This document shows positions 16,727 to 25,492 of a stretch of 64,000 bases of DNA, piece after piece. Origin of the DNA: Bacteroidales bacterium (GTDB lineage: Bacteria; Bacteroidota; Bacteroidia; Bacteroidales; F082); assembly GCA_017395365.1 (NCBI GenBank), contig JAFPUN010000003.1:186001-250000 (forward strand), written 5' to 3'. The notes beneath the pieces are model-generated. The model saw nothing but the letters and a program-made list of their open reading frames with translations. It was not told where the DNA came from and searched no databases. Numbering within the stretch: the first letter of the stretch is position 1; the number at the start of each line of letters is the position of its first letter. The position numbers were made by a program, and so were the translations under genes.

Positions 16727-18238
16727 CTATTCCTTCACCAACTTGATAGTGCGCGTTCCAGCCTCACTTGAGATGCGGGCCATATAGACGCCTTTTGCAC
16801 AACCACTGAGATCCACCACAGCACGGCCTTCCTGCATGATAGCAGTGGCGACCTTCCTGCCAAACAGATCCATGACGGTGACTTCGCCATCGGCGCTGTT
16901 GGATGCAATCGTAACGCTGCCCGAAGTGGGATTGGGACTGACACTCATGGCAAAGGAAGCAACCTCCTCTACGCCATCATCAATATAATTGCCCACTCTA
17001 ACATCGTCGACATACACGCCATCTGCTTCGTTCGACTTGGCCTTGAATGCGATGAGATAAGCGTCTGAAGCTTCGGGCAAGTCAAAGGTGACCTCCTCCC
17101 AGTCCTCGCAAGCGGATGTGAATTCGCCAAGGAGATGCCAATAATCGTTGATCGAAGGCGCATACCACACCGACAGTTCATCCACAAACTGACCCAGCGA
17201 ACGCTGCCTATGCTTGAAAGTGAGCATGGGCTGGGTGACGGCGGTGATGTCAAGCGGAGCCGACACGAGCATGGCCTCCTCACCAAGCCAGATGAAGAAT
17301 GCCGTATTGTTGGGAATGAGATATCCAGGGTCAACCACCCAGTCATCCTCACCGGAGATGATCTCGCTCCGCCAGCAGACGAATTCTTCCGAAGCCTCAA
17401 AGTCGTCGAAATAGGGTTCGTCGTCGGTAACGACAAACACTTCGCACATTGTCTTGAACGTCGTAGGCTGCGACCACTCCGACTCCATTCCGCCCCCACA
17501 GTTGGCTTTCACACGGAAACTATAATCCGTGTTAGGCTCCAAACGATCTATCACATAGGGTTGCGAAGTCACCGTGGTCTGCTGTCCGTTGATGTCAATT
17601 GTCCAACTCTCCTCGTTGCCCGCCGTCGACCATCCAAGGAGGGCAGAATTCGTGGTGATTTCAGAGGCAGTCAAACCAGCAGGACGAGCACAGCCGCCCG
17701 CAGAGACTATCTCAATATCATCGACGAAGATATAGTAACCTCCATTGCAGTGACCCAAGAATGAAACTTGGAAGGTTGAGCTCAAGTCGTCTATCGTAAA
17801 CAAAGCGTCATAGGTATTCGACCAGTCGCTGATGCTATAATTGGCAAGCTGATGCCAACTGTCGGAAGGCGAGGTGCGATAACTTACCGTGAGTTCGTCA
17901 TAGGGAGGATACAGGGCCATCATCGCGTAGGCAAAGCTGAAGGTAGCGCTATTGCTGCCCGTCAGATCGTAGGTGGGCGACACCAGTCGGGCCTCTTGAC
18001 CTTCAGTGGCATTTTGGAAGGCCACCACATTGGAGCTCGTACCCTGCATCACTGCCCAAGTGGCCGAACTCGTCGTCTCCACCGTCCAGCATTCCATCTC
18101 TCCCGACTGAAAGTCTTCAATATAGGACTGTCCAGGTGGAATGGGAATCGTACATTGCGCAACCGCAGTAGCCACACTGAAGAAGATAATCGCTGTTGTG
18201 GCAAAGAGGACTTTTGTAAAGTAGTGTTTGTTTTTCAT
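16727..18238 (-). CDS. Secreted T9SS cargo with choice-of-anchor and fibronectin III domains
   Basis: A signal peptide (MKNKHYFTKVLFATTAIIFF onward) is followed by a beta-sandwich near residues 25-180 (YIEDFQSGEMECWTVE, FVDDIEIV) of the choice-of-anchor J / MAM-like type. A fibronectin III domain (ARPAGLTASEITTNSALLGW) lies near 185-265, and a second sandwich (YVDDVRVGNYI) near 280-420. The C-terminus is a Por/type IX sorting domain starting VSPNPTSGSVTI and ending GTRTIKLVKE. The protein is exported by the Sec route, moved across the outer membrane by T9SS and probably attached to the surface. The start at 18238 is preferred over 18277 because the -7 box lies between them. Its ligand is unknown. 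Confidence 0.85.
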   Translation of the reverse strand: MKNKHYFTKVLFATTAIIFFSVATAVAQCTIPIPPGQSYIEDFQSGEMECWTVETTSSATWAVMQGTSSNVVAFQNATEGQEARLVSPTYDLTGSNSATFSFAYAMMALYPPYDELTVSYRTSPSDSWHQLANYSISDWSNTYDALFTIDDLSSTFQVSFLGHCNGGYYIFVDDIEIVSAGGCARPAGLTASEITTNSALLGWSTAGNEESWTIDINGQQTTVTSQPYVIDRLEPNTDYSFRVKANCGGGMESEWSQPTTFKTMCEVFVVTDDEPYFDDFEASEEFVCWRSEIISGEDDWVVDPGYLIPNNTAFFIWLGEEAMLVSAPLDITAVTQPMLTFKHRQRSLGQFVDELSVWYAPSINDYWHLLGEFTSACEDWEEVTFDLPEASDAYLIAFKAKSNEADGVYVDDVRVGNYIDDGVEEVASFAMSVSPNPTSGSVTIASNSADGEVTVMDLFGRKVATAIMQEGRAVVDLSGCAKGVYMARISSEAGTRTIKLVKE

Positions 18239-18274
18239 GGTGTTTTTATTTTTGACAATGAATGATTTACGAGG

Positions 18275-18282
18275 CAAAGATA
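18275..18282 (-). promoter_or_regulatory. -7 box of the T9SS cargo gene
   Basis: On the minus strand it reads TATCTTTG. It lies 36 bases before the start at 18238 and rules out the upstream in-frame start at 18277. Confidence 0.6.
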
Positions 18283-18309
18283 TGTATTTATGTTTAATTG
18301 TTGAATTGA

Positions 18310-18362
18310 GCTATTAGCTTTCAGCTATCAGCATTGTAATGACTAAGCTGATAGCTGATAGC
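18310..18362. repeat. Inverted repeat after the EFR1 gene
   Basis: Arms of the GCTATCAGC type at 18310-18332 face GCTGATAGCTGATAGC at 18347-18362. It lies four bases beyond the end of the EFR1 gene and upstream of the T9SS cargo promoter, so it may stop transcription between the two. Confidence 0.55.
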
Positions 18363-18365
18363 TTA

Positions 18366-19151
18366 TTATCCTCTCCCAAAGTAATACTGTCCCTTCCCTA
18401 CCGTAGCACTGCCGTATTGGATGGCATTGACGGGACAATGGTGGTAACAGCCCATACACATCGTACAGTTGCCGTTCCATTTTGGAAGACCGTCTTCCAA
18501 AGTGACATTCTTTAACGGACAGGCTTCCACGCACTTGCCGCAGTGAATGCAGGCTTCCGTGACGTGGTATTTCTTGTCATTGGTGGCCATTTTGCTGAAG
18601 CCAGGGTTGATCAAACGGCTCTTGAACCAAGCCGCGCCGCCTTTTGTCATTTTGGAAAAACTTTCCTTGTTTTGCAGACGCAAAATACAATCGTTCATAA
18701 GCTTATCGGCGGCGGCAATCTTTCTTTGGGCGTTTTCGTCGGTGTCAAGCTTGAAGCCCGGCATGCCGATATAGGTCTCGGGCATCTGCACGCTGAAGCA
18801 GGCGTTAAGATTCCAGCCCTTTTGCTCCAAGGCCTTACGGAAGATATCCTCGGCGAGGCCACATTCGTCGCCGCAGGTGCAAGTAAAATAAATGTATGGC
18901 TTTGAGGTCGGCCCTTCGACAGGCTCAGGGACCTTAACTGCCACTTTTTTCACAAAGTCCATCACCAATTTCGGAGGTCCCCAGGCATAGATGGGAAACA
19001 CAAAGCCAAGGCGTTCGCCTTCGGCCAATTCGTATTCGTAACGGCCTTCACGAGCTGCTTCGGGGATGAACACCAATGTGTCGTTGAGACCAGCAGCCAA
19101 GGTCTCGGCCACATGGCGGCTATTGCCGCAACCGGAGAAATAGAAAATCAT
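18366..19151 (-). CDS. EFR1-family flavodoxin-ferredoxin protein
   Basis: Residues about 1-150 are a flavodoxin-like FMN domain starting MIFYFSGCGNSRHVAETLA. Two [4Fe-4S] clusters follow near the C-terminus: CIHCGKCVEACP and CTMCMGCYHHCP. Proteins of this build are cytosolic electron carriers, and the partner here is unknown. Residues VPEPVEGP near 75 are encoded by the 24-base repeat at 18910-18933 and look like an in-frame insertion in a loop of the flavodoxin fold. The longer frame to 19349 runs into the divergent MATE gene and its promoter, so the start at 19151 is chosen. That gives 261 residues, the normal size. Confidence 0.87.
   Translation of the reverse strand: MIFYFSGCGNSRHVAETLAAGLNDTLVFIPEAAREGRYEYELAEGERLGFVFPIYAWGPPKLVMDFVKKVAVKVPEPVEGPTSKPYIYFTCTCGDECGLAEDIFRKALEQKGWNLNACFSVQMPETYIGMPGFKLDTDENAQRKIAAADKLMNDCILRLQNKESFSKMTKGGAAWFKSRLINPGFSKMATNDKKYHVTEACIHCGKCVEACPLKNVTLEDGLPKWNGNCTMCMGCYHHCPVNAIQYGSATVGKGQYYFGRG
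18910..18933 (+). repeat. 24-base dispersed repeat, copy 2, inside the EFR1 gene
   Basis: It is identical over 24 bases to the copy at 5233-5256. Because the host gene is on the minus strand here, it is read in the other direction as VPEPVEGP, where copy 1 is read as GPSTGSGT. Confidence 0.8.
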
Positions 19152-19211
19152 AGTTGGATGCTTTTGAAAAGGCAAAAATAAGAAAAACTCCATTATCGCA
19201 AAGAATTGTCG

Positions 19212-19219
19212 TACTTTTG
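19212..19219 (+). promoter_or_regulatory. -7 box TACTTTTG of the first MATE gene
   Basis: It matches TAnnTTTG. An in-frame start at 19206 lies upstream of this box and would not be on the transcript, so the ATG at 19239 is used. Confidence 0.6.
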
Positions 19220-19238
19220 CAACCCAAAACGCAAGCCT

Positions 19239-20552
19239 ATGCCAAAAGACTCGCTCAATCGCTCGATACTCAAGCTCGCCATCCCCAACATCATCAGCAA
19301 CATCACCGTGCCGCTGCTGGGCTTCGTCGACATGATGCTGATGGGACATCAGGACAGCATCGCCTACATCGGCGCCATCGGCTTGGGTGGCACCATCTTC
19401 AGCGTGATGTACTCCATCTTCAGCTTCATGCGGGCGGGCACGACGGGGTTCACGGCACAGGCCTATGGCGCCAACGACCGTGCCGAGATGGCTTATTCTC
19501 TCTATCGTTCCCTATGCATCGCACTGATCGCCACTGTCTTGGTGCTTTCGCTACAAGGTCCAGTGGAATGGCTCAGCATGAAACTGCTGCATGGTAGCGA
19601 GGAGGTGTTGGCCTATACCGCCACCTATTTCCGCGTGCGCATCTGGGCGGCTCCGGCGGTGCTCTGCCTCTATGCCTTCAACGGCTGGTACATCGGCATG
19701 CAAAACACCACCATCCCCATGATCATCGCCATCCTGACCAATGTGGTGAACATCGTTTTGAGCATCATCTTCGTCAACGCCATGGGCATGGGCGTCACGG
19801 GGGTGGCCTTGGGCACCGTCATCGCACAATACTGTGGTCTACTGACCGCTGTCATCTTCCTCTTCACCAAGTTCCGCCACTATCTCGTTCCCATCCGACG
19901 CGTGCTTCTGTTACAAGCCGACAAGCTGAAACGTTTCTTCAAGGTGAATGCCGACTTCATGATCCGCAGTATCTTGTTAGTGCTGAGTATCGCTTTCTTC
20001 AACAACCAGTCGGCCAAACTCGGCGATGATATGCTGGCCGTCAATATGATCCTGATGCAGTTCTTCTACATCTTCTCTTATTTCACCGACGGCTTTGCCT
20101 ACGCAGGCGAAGCGTTGGTGGGGCGTTTCACAGGTGCCCATGACCCCAAGCAACTCCGCCAGAGTGTCAAACTGTTGTTCCTTTGGGGCTTCTTCATCGC
20201 CTTGCCTTTCACGGTGCTCTACGCCCTCTTCCCCGACTGGTTCATCCGTCTTGTCAGCGACCAGCCGAGCATCATCCCGATGGCACAGCCTTACCATATC
20301 TACCTGGCCGCCATCCCGCTCATCACCTTCGCTGCCTTCCTGTGGGACGGTGTCTACATCGGCGCCACGGCAGCCCGTGCCATCCGCAACACCATGCTCA
20401 TCTCGGCCGTTGGCGTGTTCCTGCCCGCCACCTTGTTATTAATGCCCCGTTTCGGTAACCATGGTCTTTGGATAGCCTTCTTGTTGTTCATGGTGGCCCG
20501 AGGCCTTTCCATGACTTTGATGGCGAAAAAGGCCGTGTTCGGTGCAGAATAA
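19239..20552 (+). CDS. MATE-family multidrug/organic cation exporter
   Basis: The 437-residue protein has twelve hydrophobic segments in two halves, the MATE layout, and begins MPKDSLNRSILKLAIPNIIS. Typical features are the PLLGFVDMMLMGHQ stretch in helix 1-2 and QAYGANDRAEMA in the loop after helix 2. MATE pumps use sodium or protons to expel drugs and metabolites across the inner membrane. This one belongs to the DinF-like branch common in Bacteroidota. The substrate is unknown. It is divergent from the EFR1 gene (87 bases apart), and the DUF2461 gene follows 27 bases later. Confidence 0.9.
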   Translation: MPKDSLNRSILKLAIPNIISNITVPLLGFVDMMLMGHQDSIAYIGAIGLGGTIFSVMYSIFSFMRAGTTGFTAQAYGANDRAEMAYSLYRSLCIALIATVLVLSLQGPVEWLSMKLLHGSEEVLAYTATYFRVRIWAAPAVLCLYAFNGWYIGMQNTTIPMIIAILTNVVNIVLSIIFVNAMGMGVTGVALGTVIAQYCGLLTAVIFLFTKFRHYLVPIRRVLLLQADKLKRFFKVNADFMIRSILLVLSIAFFNNQSAKLGDDMLAVNMILMQFFYIFSYFTDGFAYAGEALVGRFTGAHDPKQLRQSVKLLFLWGFFIALPFTVLYALFPDWFIRLVSDQPSIIPMAQPYHIYLAAIPLITFAAFLWDGVYIGATAARAIRNTMLISAVGVFLPATLLLMPRFGNHGLWIAFLLFMVARGLSMTLMAKKAVFGAE

Positions 20553-20557
20553 ATTCG

Positions 20558-20565
20558 TATATTTG
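20558..20565 (+). promoter_or_regulatory. -7 box TATATTTG of the DUF2461 gene
   Basis: It matches TAnnTTTG and lies 14 bases before the ATG at 20580, giving a very short leader. Confidence 0.55.
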
Positions 20566-20579
20566 CAAAAAATTCATCC

Positions 20580-21245
20580 ATGGAAGAAATCTTAACTTTC
20601 CTCGACGACGTCCTCCACAACAATAACCGCCCTTGGTTTCAGGAGCACAAGAAACAATACCAAACGGCGCAGGCCAACTTCAACGCCTTGGCCGAACAGA
20701 TCATCGCCGGCGTGCAGAAGTTCGATGACAACTGCAAAGGCCTGACCCTAAAAGACTGCACCTACCGTTTCTACCGCGACACGCGCTTCTCGCCCGACAA
20801 GCGACCCTATAAGACCCATTTCGGCGTGTTTGTCTGCCCCGAAGGCAAGAAGTCGATGCTGAGCGGCTACTATTTCCATTTGGAGGCCAAGGAGTCGGAA
20901 TACCTCGGCCACAACATGCTCTGCACGGGGATGTACATGCCCGACACGACCATGCTGAAGACCATCCGCGACGAGATCCTCTTCAACGGCGAGCCCTTGG
21001 TGGAGGCCATCGCCAAAGCCAAAGGTTTTGACTTGGACACCAGCCATGCCATGAAACGCGTGCCCAACGGCTATCCCAAGGACCACCCGCAGGCCGAACT
21101 CTTCAAGCAACGCGACTGGCTCGTGGTGCAAGACCTCCCCGACAAGCGCCTTTCCGACCCGCATCTCGTCGATTGGGTGCTGAGTGAGTTCGAGAAGACG
21201 AAGGACTTCTGCCAATGGTTGAATAGAACCGTTCGGGGTGAATAA
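20580..21245 (+). CDS. DUF2461 family protein (TIGR02453)
   Basis: The 221-residue soluble protein shows the family pattern: NNRPWFQEHKKQYQTAQANF at the start, YRFYRDTRFSPDKRPYKTHF near 60-80, and GYYFHLEAKESEYLGHNM near 96-113. DUF2461 proteins are widespread but have no proven function. The highly conserved Arg and Lys positions suggest binding of a phosphorylated or acidic ligand. It has its own promoter although it follows the MATE gene closely. It converges on pheS, and a perfect palindrome of the GTAGAGACG family fills the gap. Confidence 0.88.
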   Translation: MEEILTFLDDVLHNNNRPWFQEHKKQYQTAQANFNALAEQIIAGVQKFDDNCKGLTLKDCTYRFYRDTRFSPDKRPYKTHFGVFVCPEGKKSMLSGYYFHLEAKESEYLGHNMLCTGMYMPDTTMLKTIRDEILFNGEPLVEAIAKAKGFDLDTSHAMKRVPNGYPKDHPQAELFKQRDWLVVQDLPDKRLSDPHLVDWVLSEFEKTKDFCQWLNRTVRGE

Positions 21246-21249
21246 AACA

Positions 21250-21277
21250 GTAGAGACGGTGCATGCACCGTCTCTAC
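21250..21277. repeat. GTAGAGACG palindrome, copy 2
   Basis: This is a perfect 28-base palindrome with arms GTAGAGACGGTGCA and TGCACCGTCTCTAC. It lies between the convergent DUF2461 and pheS genes, where it could act as a shared transcription stop. Confidence 0.85.
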
Positions 21278-21302
21278 ATACCATTTGCTATTTCTTAAAG
21301 AT

Positions 21303-22334
21303 TTACGCCAGTTCAAACTGTTCCAAGAACTTCATATCGTTCTCGAAGAACAGGCGCAGGTCGTTGATGCCGTATTTCAGCATGGCGATGCGTTCCACAC
21401 CCATGCCGAAGGCGAAGCCGGTGTACTTCTCCGGATCGATGCCGCTGGCGATGAGGATGTTGGGGTCGCACATGCCACAGCCCAAGATCTCAACCCAACC
21501 CGTGTGCTTGCAGATGTTGCAGCCTTTACCGCCACAGATGTTGCACGAGATGTCCATCTCCGCCGAGGTCTCGGTGAAGGGGAAATAGGACGGACGGAAA
21601 CGCACCTGGGTGCCCTCGCCGAAGAACTCCTGCACGAAATGGTACAAGGTCTGCTTCAGGTCGGCAAAGGAGACGTTCTCGTCGATGTAAAGGCCCTCAA
21701 TCTGGTGGAAAATGCAGTGGGCGCGGGCCGAGATGGCCTCGTTGCGGAACACACGGCCAGGGGCGATGATGCGGATGGGCGGCTGATGGGTCTCCATCAC
21801 GCGAACCTGCACGCTCGAGGTGTGGGTGCGCAGCAACACATCCGAAGCCTTGTTGACATTGGGCTCCTTGCTGATGAAGAAGGTGTCCTGCATGTCGCGG
21901 GCAGGGTGGTCGAGCGGGAAGTTCAAGGCCGAGAACACGTGGTAGTCGTCCTCAATCTCAGGACCTTCGGCGATGGTGAAGCCGAGGTGCGAGAAGATCT
22001 CGTTGATGTCGCGACGCACGATCGACAACGGGTGACGGGCACCTTTCATGTCGGCGGCGGGCATGCTCATGTCGAAGCCGGCATCGTTGCTGTGCTGGCT
22101 TTCAAACTTCTGCAGTTGCTCTTCCACCTTCTCTTGAACCGTGTTCTTCAGCTCGTTGAGCTTCATGCCCATCTCCTTGCGGAGCTCGGGGGCCACGTTC
22201 TTGAAGTCGGCAAACAAGGCGGGGATGATGCCTTTCTTACTCAAATAAGTGATGCGGAATTCCTCCAAAGCCTCTTTGCTCTCGGCCTGGAAACCACGCA
22301 CCTGGGATAGTATCTCTTCGATTCTTTCTTTCAT
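21303..22334 (-). CDS. pheS: Phenylalanine--tRNA ligase alpha subunit
   Basis: PheS carries the class II catalytic core of the (alpha-beta)2 enzyme. The 343-residue protein has an N-terminal coiled coil, motif 2 in VRFRPSYFPFTETSAEMDIS, the Cys cluster CNICGGKGCNICKHTGW and motif 3 in GMGVERIAMLKYGINDLR. The length is normal. pheT is not in the window, so the two subunits are unlinked here, which is common in Bacteroidota. A variable region of CTTCTGGCAACTGG repeats separates it from the cyclophilin gene downstream. Confidence 0.95.
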   Translation of the reverse strand: MKERIEEILSQVRGFQAESKEALEEFRITYLSKKGIIPALFADFKNVAPELRKEMGMKLNELKNTVQEKVEEQLQKFESQHSNDAGFDMSMPAADMKGARHPLSIVRRDINEIFSHLGFTIAEGPEIEDDYHVFSALNFPLDHPARDMQDTFFISKEPNVNKASDVLLRTHTSSVQVRVMETHQPPIRIIAPGRVFRNEAISARAHCIFHQIEGLYIDENVSFADLKQTLYHFVQEFFGEGTQVRFRPSYFPFTETSAEMDISCNICGGKGCNICKHTGWVEILGCGMCDPNILIASGIDPEKYTGFAFGMGVERIAMLKYGINDLRLFFENDMKFLEQFELA

Positions 22335-22346
22335 TGTTGTATGCTT

Positions 22347-22415
22347 TTAGCTTCTGGCAACTGGCTTCTGGCAACTGGCTGATTGAATGCCAGCAGCCAA
22401 AGGCCAAAAGCCAGT
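22347..22415. repeat. Short-unit repeat and inverted repeat upstream of pheS
   Basis: GCTTCTGGCAACTG occurs twice in tandem at 22353-22379. It is partly matched by CCAGCAGCCAAAGG and AAAAGCCAGTAG in the opposite sense further on. No gene is present in this gap. Confidence 0.55.
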
Positions 22416-22419
22416 AGCC

Positions 22420-23055
22420 TTATTTCTCTATCGTAACGGAAATGATGGTGACAGGCTTGACGGGCACATCTCCGCGGCCGGTCTCGACGGCAGCGATCTT
22501 GTCGACCACCTCAAGGCCTTCGACGACCTCGCCAAACACCGTGTAGTCACCATCGAGATGCGGGGTGCCACCCACAGTCTTGTAAGCCTGACGCTGGCGG
22601 GCGCTGAACACCTTGCCCATACGGCCCTCAAACATGTCCAAAGTACGGTCGTCATACACCTTGCCTTGCACGATGTAGAACTGCGAGCCACTGGAAGCCT
22701 TTTGGGGATTCACCTGGTCAGGCTGGCGAGCTGCAGCCAAGGCGCCTTTCTTGTGGAAGTGGTTGTCCTTGAACTCGGCCGGGACTCTATAACCGGGGTC
22801 GAGGCGACCGTCCTTGTTCTGTCCGCCTTGGATCATGAAGTCCTTGATGACGCGGTGGAACGGCGAGCCGTTGTACCAGCCTTCGTTCACCAACTTGATG
22901 AAGTTGTCACGATGCTTGGGCGTGTCGTTATACAGTTTGGCCTTAATAGTGCCCATGCTGGTCTTGATGACAACGACGGTTTCTTTCTCTGTAGTCTTCT
23001 GTGCTTGGCAGGTCAAACCGACCAGTACCAATGCTGCGATAATCAGTTTTTTCAT
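22420..23055 (-). CDS. Exported cyclophilin-type peptidyl-prolyl isomerase
   Basis: A signal peptide (MKKLIIAALVLVGLTCQAQ, possibly a lipoprotein) precedes a cyclophilin domain of about 180 residues. Landmarks are GTIKAKLYNDTPKHRDNFIK, FHRVIKDFMIQGG, the substrate-site region SSGSQFYIVQG and VFGEVVEGLEVVDKI. It should catalyse proline isomerisation during folding in the periplasm. The active-site Arg in FHRV is present. It lies 17 bases downstream of the DUF4270 gene and is probably in one transcript with it and the glycogen synthase gene. Confidence 0.92.
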   Translation of the reverse strand: MKKLIIAALVLVGLTCQAQKTTEKETVVVIKTSMGTIKAKLYNDTPKHRDNFIKLVNEGWYNGSPFHRVIKDFMIQGGQNKDGRLDPGYRVPAEFKDNHFHKKGALAAARQPDQVNPQKASSGSQFYIVQGKVYDDRTLDMFEGRMGKVFSARQRQAYKTVGGTPHLDGDYTVFGEVVEGLEVVDKIAAVETGRGDVPVKPVTIISVTIEK

Positions 23056-23072
23056 TTTATTGTTGTTTTATT

Positions 23073-24422
23073 TTATTCTTTTACGATTGAATAGGTCACC
23101 TCAAGGTGCAACTTCTCGCCTTCGGTGGCTTCGGGACCGTTGACCACCATGCGTTGTGCGTTATAGGAAGCGCCATTGATACCCAGGCTGAGGCCATTGT
23201 TCTCTTTCTCGCCCATGATGACACTCTGGAGATATTCCGAAATGCGGAAGGTCACGCACTGACGACTCGAGTTATAGGTGCCACCGAAATAGCTATTGCC
23301 TTCAAAATAGTCGGGCAAGAGATACGTAGTGCTATCGGCGTTGAAGCCCACCAGCAAGAAGGTTCTCGGGGCGGTATACACCGAGTCGAGCGAGGCTGGG
23401 GCTACGGGCACGACCAGTTTTGCTTCGTTGATCACCATGTGGCATTCCTCCAAGGTGTCGGCCCAATGCTCAAGGTTGGGGAACTTGACGAAGGTCCTCA
23501 CGCCACCCATGGTCTGCAGGTAGACCTGTTGCTGTCCCAAGGCCGTCTGGCCCTCGAGCACCTGGCTCGTGAAGTCGGCATTGCCTTGAGTATAGTCATG
23601 ATCCATGTGGTTGAAATAGACATCCGATGAGGTCACGTAATAGTTGTAGCGCATGGGCTTGTCAGGCGTGGCAGCATCATGGTAATAGAGTTGCAGCACG
23701 GTGTACTCGTTGTTGTTCAAGTTGATGCTACTGATGGCACCATTTTGGCTGACGGGGCTGCAAGTCACATAAAGGCCACGGAACTCGGATTTGAAGAGGT
23801 CGGGCAACGAATAGACGGTGGTGTCGAGCGTCAGAAGCTGGTTGCCCAGTTCTTGGCCCAAGGGGATGCGGATGACGGGTTGCGCCAAGGTGTCGGTGCC
23901 TACGATATGCGTCTTGGTCCGCGGATGTGGGCGGAACTGGTATCCATTGGCATGATCTATCGCATGAGTAGCCACAACGCTATGGTTATAATAGCTCTCA
24001 TGAGACGAGAGGGTGTCGGCCAACTCGTAGACATGGGCGGTTTGCAGTACCATGGTGTCGCCATAGCAACCCGTCAGGCAGAGCTGCAGCACAAGCGAGT
24101 CGAGCACGGGGTTGGTGCCAAACGACTGGCCTGCCACCGAGAAGCGGAACTGCGTGTAGAAGCCTGCTTCGGTAGTGCCAAAGACGGGGTCTTTCGTCGC
24201 GCCCAACAAGGCGTTGGTCGGGTTGGTCGTGTTGACCGAGTCGAGATACGAATGGCAGACGATGGCCACGGTGTCGGTATGGTAGATATCCATGTATTCG
24301 CTCTCGCCTATGAGGTTGTTGCCGATGGTGTTGGGTGATTTCCTACACGAAGCGAAAGCCAATAACAAAGTGCCAATCATTAAGGCCACACAAGTCAAAG
24401 CCGTTGAATGACGTGTTTTCAT
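23073..24422 (-). CDS. DUF4270 lipoprotein
   Basis: The protein begins with a lipoprotein signal (LLLAFASCRKS) and is about 449 residues from the chosen ATG. The mature part is beta-rich, with DTVAIVCHSYLDSVNTTNPT and LLGATKDPVFGTTEAGFYTQ as in DUF4270 proteins. These are outer-membrane-associated lipoproteins of Bacteroidota with no proven role. They commonly sit next to glycogen synthase, as here. The start could instead be 24461, which would add 13 residues before the signal peptide, so 24422 is preferred. The position between glgA and the cyclophilin gene suggests one operon. Confidence 0.85.
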   Translation of the reverse strand: MKTRHSTALTCVALMIGTLLLAFASCRKSPNTIGNNLIGESEYMDIYHTDTVAIVCHSYLDSVNTTNPTNALLGATKDPVFGTTEAGFYTQFRFSVAGQSFGTNPVLDSLVLQLCLTGCYGDTMVLQTAHVYELADTLSSHESYYNHSVVATHAIDHANGYQFRPHPRTKTHIVGTDTLAQPVIRIPLGQELGNQLLTLDTTVYSLPDLFKSEFRGLYVTCSPVSQNGAISSINLNNNEYTVLQLYYHDAATPDKPMRYNYYVTSSDVYFNHMDHDYTQGNADFTSQVLEGQTALGQQQVYLQTMGGVRTFVKFPNLEHWADTLEECHMVINEAKLVVPVAPASLDSVYTAPRTFLLVGFNADSTTYLLPDYFEGNSYFGGTYNSSRQCVTFRISEYLQSVIMGEKENNGLSLGINGASYNAQRMVVNGPEATEGEKLHLEVTYSIVKE

Positions 24423-24472
24423 CAGAATCAAAATGTTTTTGTTCGGTGACTGATAACTCAAAAAAGCCTTTC

Positions 24473-25297
24473 TTATTGTTTCTCGAGGATAGAATCATAG
24501 AACTCGTTGCAGGCCTGTGCATAGTGCACCTGGTCTTGATACGAGAGGAAAGGTTTCTTGGAAGCGACCAAATACTCCTCGATTTCAGGGTTGAGACGGT
24601 TGGTGCTCACCACAATGCCGTCGGAATAGTCGATGGCGGCCTTCATCAGGTTGACGTAGTTGGCCTCCTTGAAATACTTGAGGTCTTTAGCGTTCATGCC
24701 CGGCAGTTTCATCTTCTTTTCGAAACCAGCCTTAAAGCTCTCTTCGAATTCGTCGTCGTAAATGGAATAGATGATCTTCGACTCGTTGAAGAGCGGGTTG
24801 TCGCGAACGTTCATGGCGCGTTTGATGTAAACCGGCATCAAAGCAGAGATCCAGCCGTGACAATGGATGATATCCGGCGACCAGTTGAGTTTCTTCACCG
24901 TCTCGATGACGCCACGGGTAAAGAACACACAGCGGCTGTCGTTGTCTTCACAAAAAGCACCATTCTCGTCATACATCAGGTATTTCTTCTTCGTAAAGAA
25001 GTCATCGTTGTCGATGAAATAGATCTGCATCCTCGCCTTTTGGATGGAGGCCACCTTGATGATCAAAGGGTGGTCGGTATCGTTGATGATGAGGTTCATG
25101 CCCGAGAGGCGAATCACCTCGTGGAGTTGGTTCCTCCTTTCGTTGATGACGCCATAACGCGGCATGAAGATGCGAATCTCCTTACCGCTTTCCTGGGTGG
25201 CCTGTGGCAGATAGCGCCCGACGAGGCTCATAGGCGTTTCCGGCAAGTAGGGGGCGATTTCCTGATGGACGAATAGTACTCTTGTCTTGCTAGTCAT
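24473..25297 (-). CDS. glgA: Short-form glycogen/starch synthase (GT5 N-terminal domain)
   Basis: The 274-residue protein has the GT5 start KTRVLFVHQEIAPYLPETPMSLVGRYLPQ and the region WSPDIIHCHGWISALMPVYI. Those are conserved in glycogen synthases that use ADP- or UDP-glucose. The whole C-terminal half with its nucleotide-sugar site is absent, so it is about half the length of E. coli GlgA. This short form is the normal annotated glycogen synthase in many Bacteroidota and is not a local truncation. Whether it is active alone cannot be told from sequence. The longer frame to 25336 is rejected because its start precedes the -7 box. Confidence 0.85.
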   Translation of the reverse strand: MTSKTRVLFVHQEIAPYLPETPMSLVGRYLPQATQESGKEIRIFMPRYGVINERRNQLHEVIRLSGMNLIINDTDHPLIIKVASIQKARMQIYFIDNDDFFTKKKYLMYDENGAFCEDNDSRCVFFTRGVIETVKKLNWSPDIIHCHGWISALMPVYIKRAMNVRDNPLFNESKIIYSIYDDEFEESFKAGFEKKMKLPGMNAKDLKYFKEANYVNLMKAAIDYSDGIVVSTNRLNPEIEEYLVASKKPFLSYQDQVHYAQACNEFYDSILEKQ

Positions 25298-25323
25298 GGG
25301 CTGTTTGTCTTGCTTAGAAACTA

Positions 25324-25331
25324 CAAAATTA
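25324..25331 (-). promoter_or_regulatory. -7 box of the glycogen synthase operon
   Basis: On the minus strand it reads TAATTTTG and lies 26 bases before the start at 25297. Confidence 0.5.
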
Positions 25332-25403
25332 CGCATTTTTTTTGAAATAACGCAAGAAAAATTTCAAATTAATTGATTTACAACTGTTTCAACCATGGTC
25401 ATG

Positions 25404-25455
25404 GCCAATGGCAAACATTTCAACAATTCAACAATCAACAACTCAACAATCAACA
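25404..25455 (+). repeat. Low-complexity CAACAATT-type tandem repeat
   Basis: CAACAATT-like units recur about five times between the divergent glgA and meaB genes, just upstream of the meaB promoter. Variation in the number of units would move upstream sequence relative to the promoter. Confidence 0.5.
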
Positions 25456-25463
25456 ATAATCCA

Positions 25464-25471
25464 TATCTTTG
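25464..25471 (+). promoter_or_regulatory. -7 box TATCTTTG of meaB
   Basis: It matches TAnnTTTG. The in-frame TTG at 25469 falls inside the box, so the ATG at 25493 must be the start. Confidence 0.65.
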
Positions 25472-25492
25472 CAAAATCAAACGCAGCCCGCT

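Noticed and set aside
19152-19349. N-terminal extension of the EFR1 protein up to 19349
   Set aside because: It overlaps the divergent MATE gene and its promoter, and the flavodoxin fold begins at the 19151 start.
21285-22310. A 341-codon plus-strand frame opposite pheS
   Set aside because: It mirrors the pheS codon pattern, and PheS has all class II motifs.
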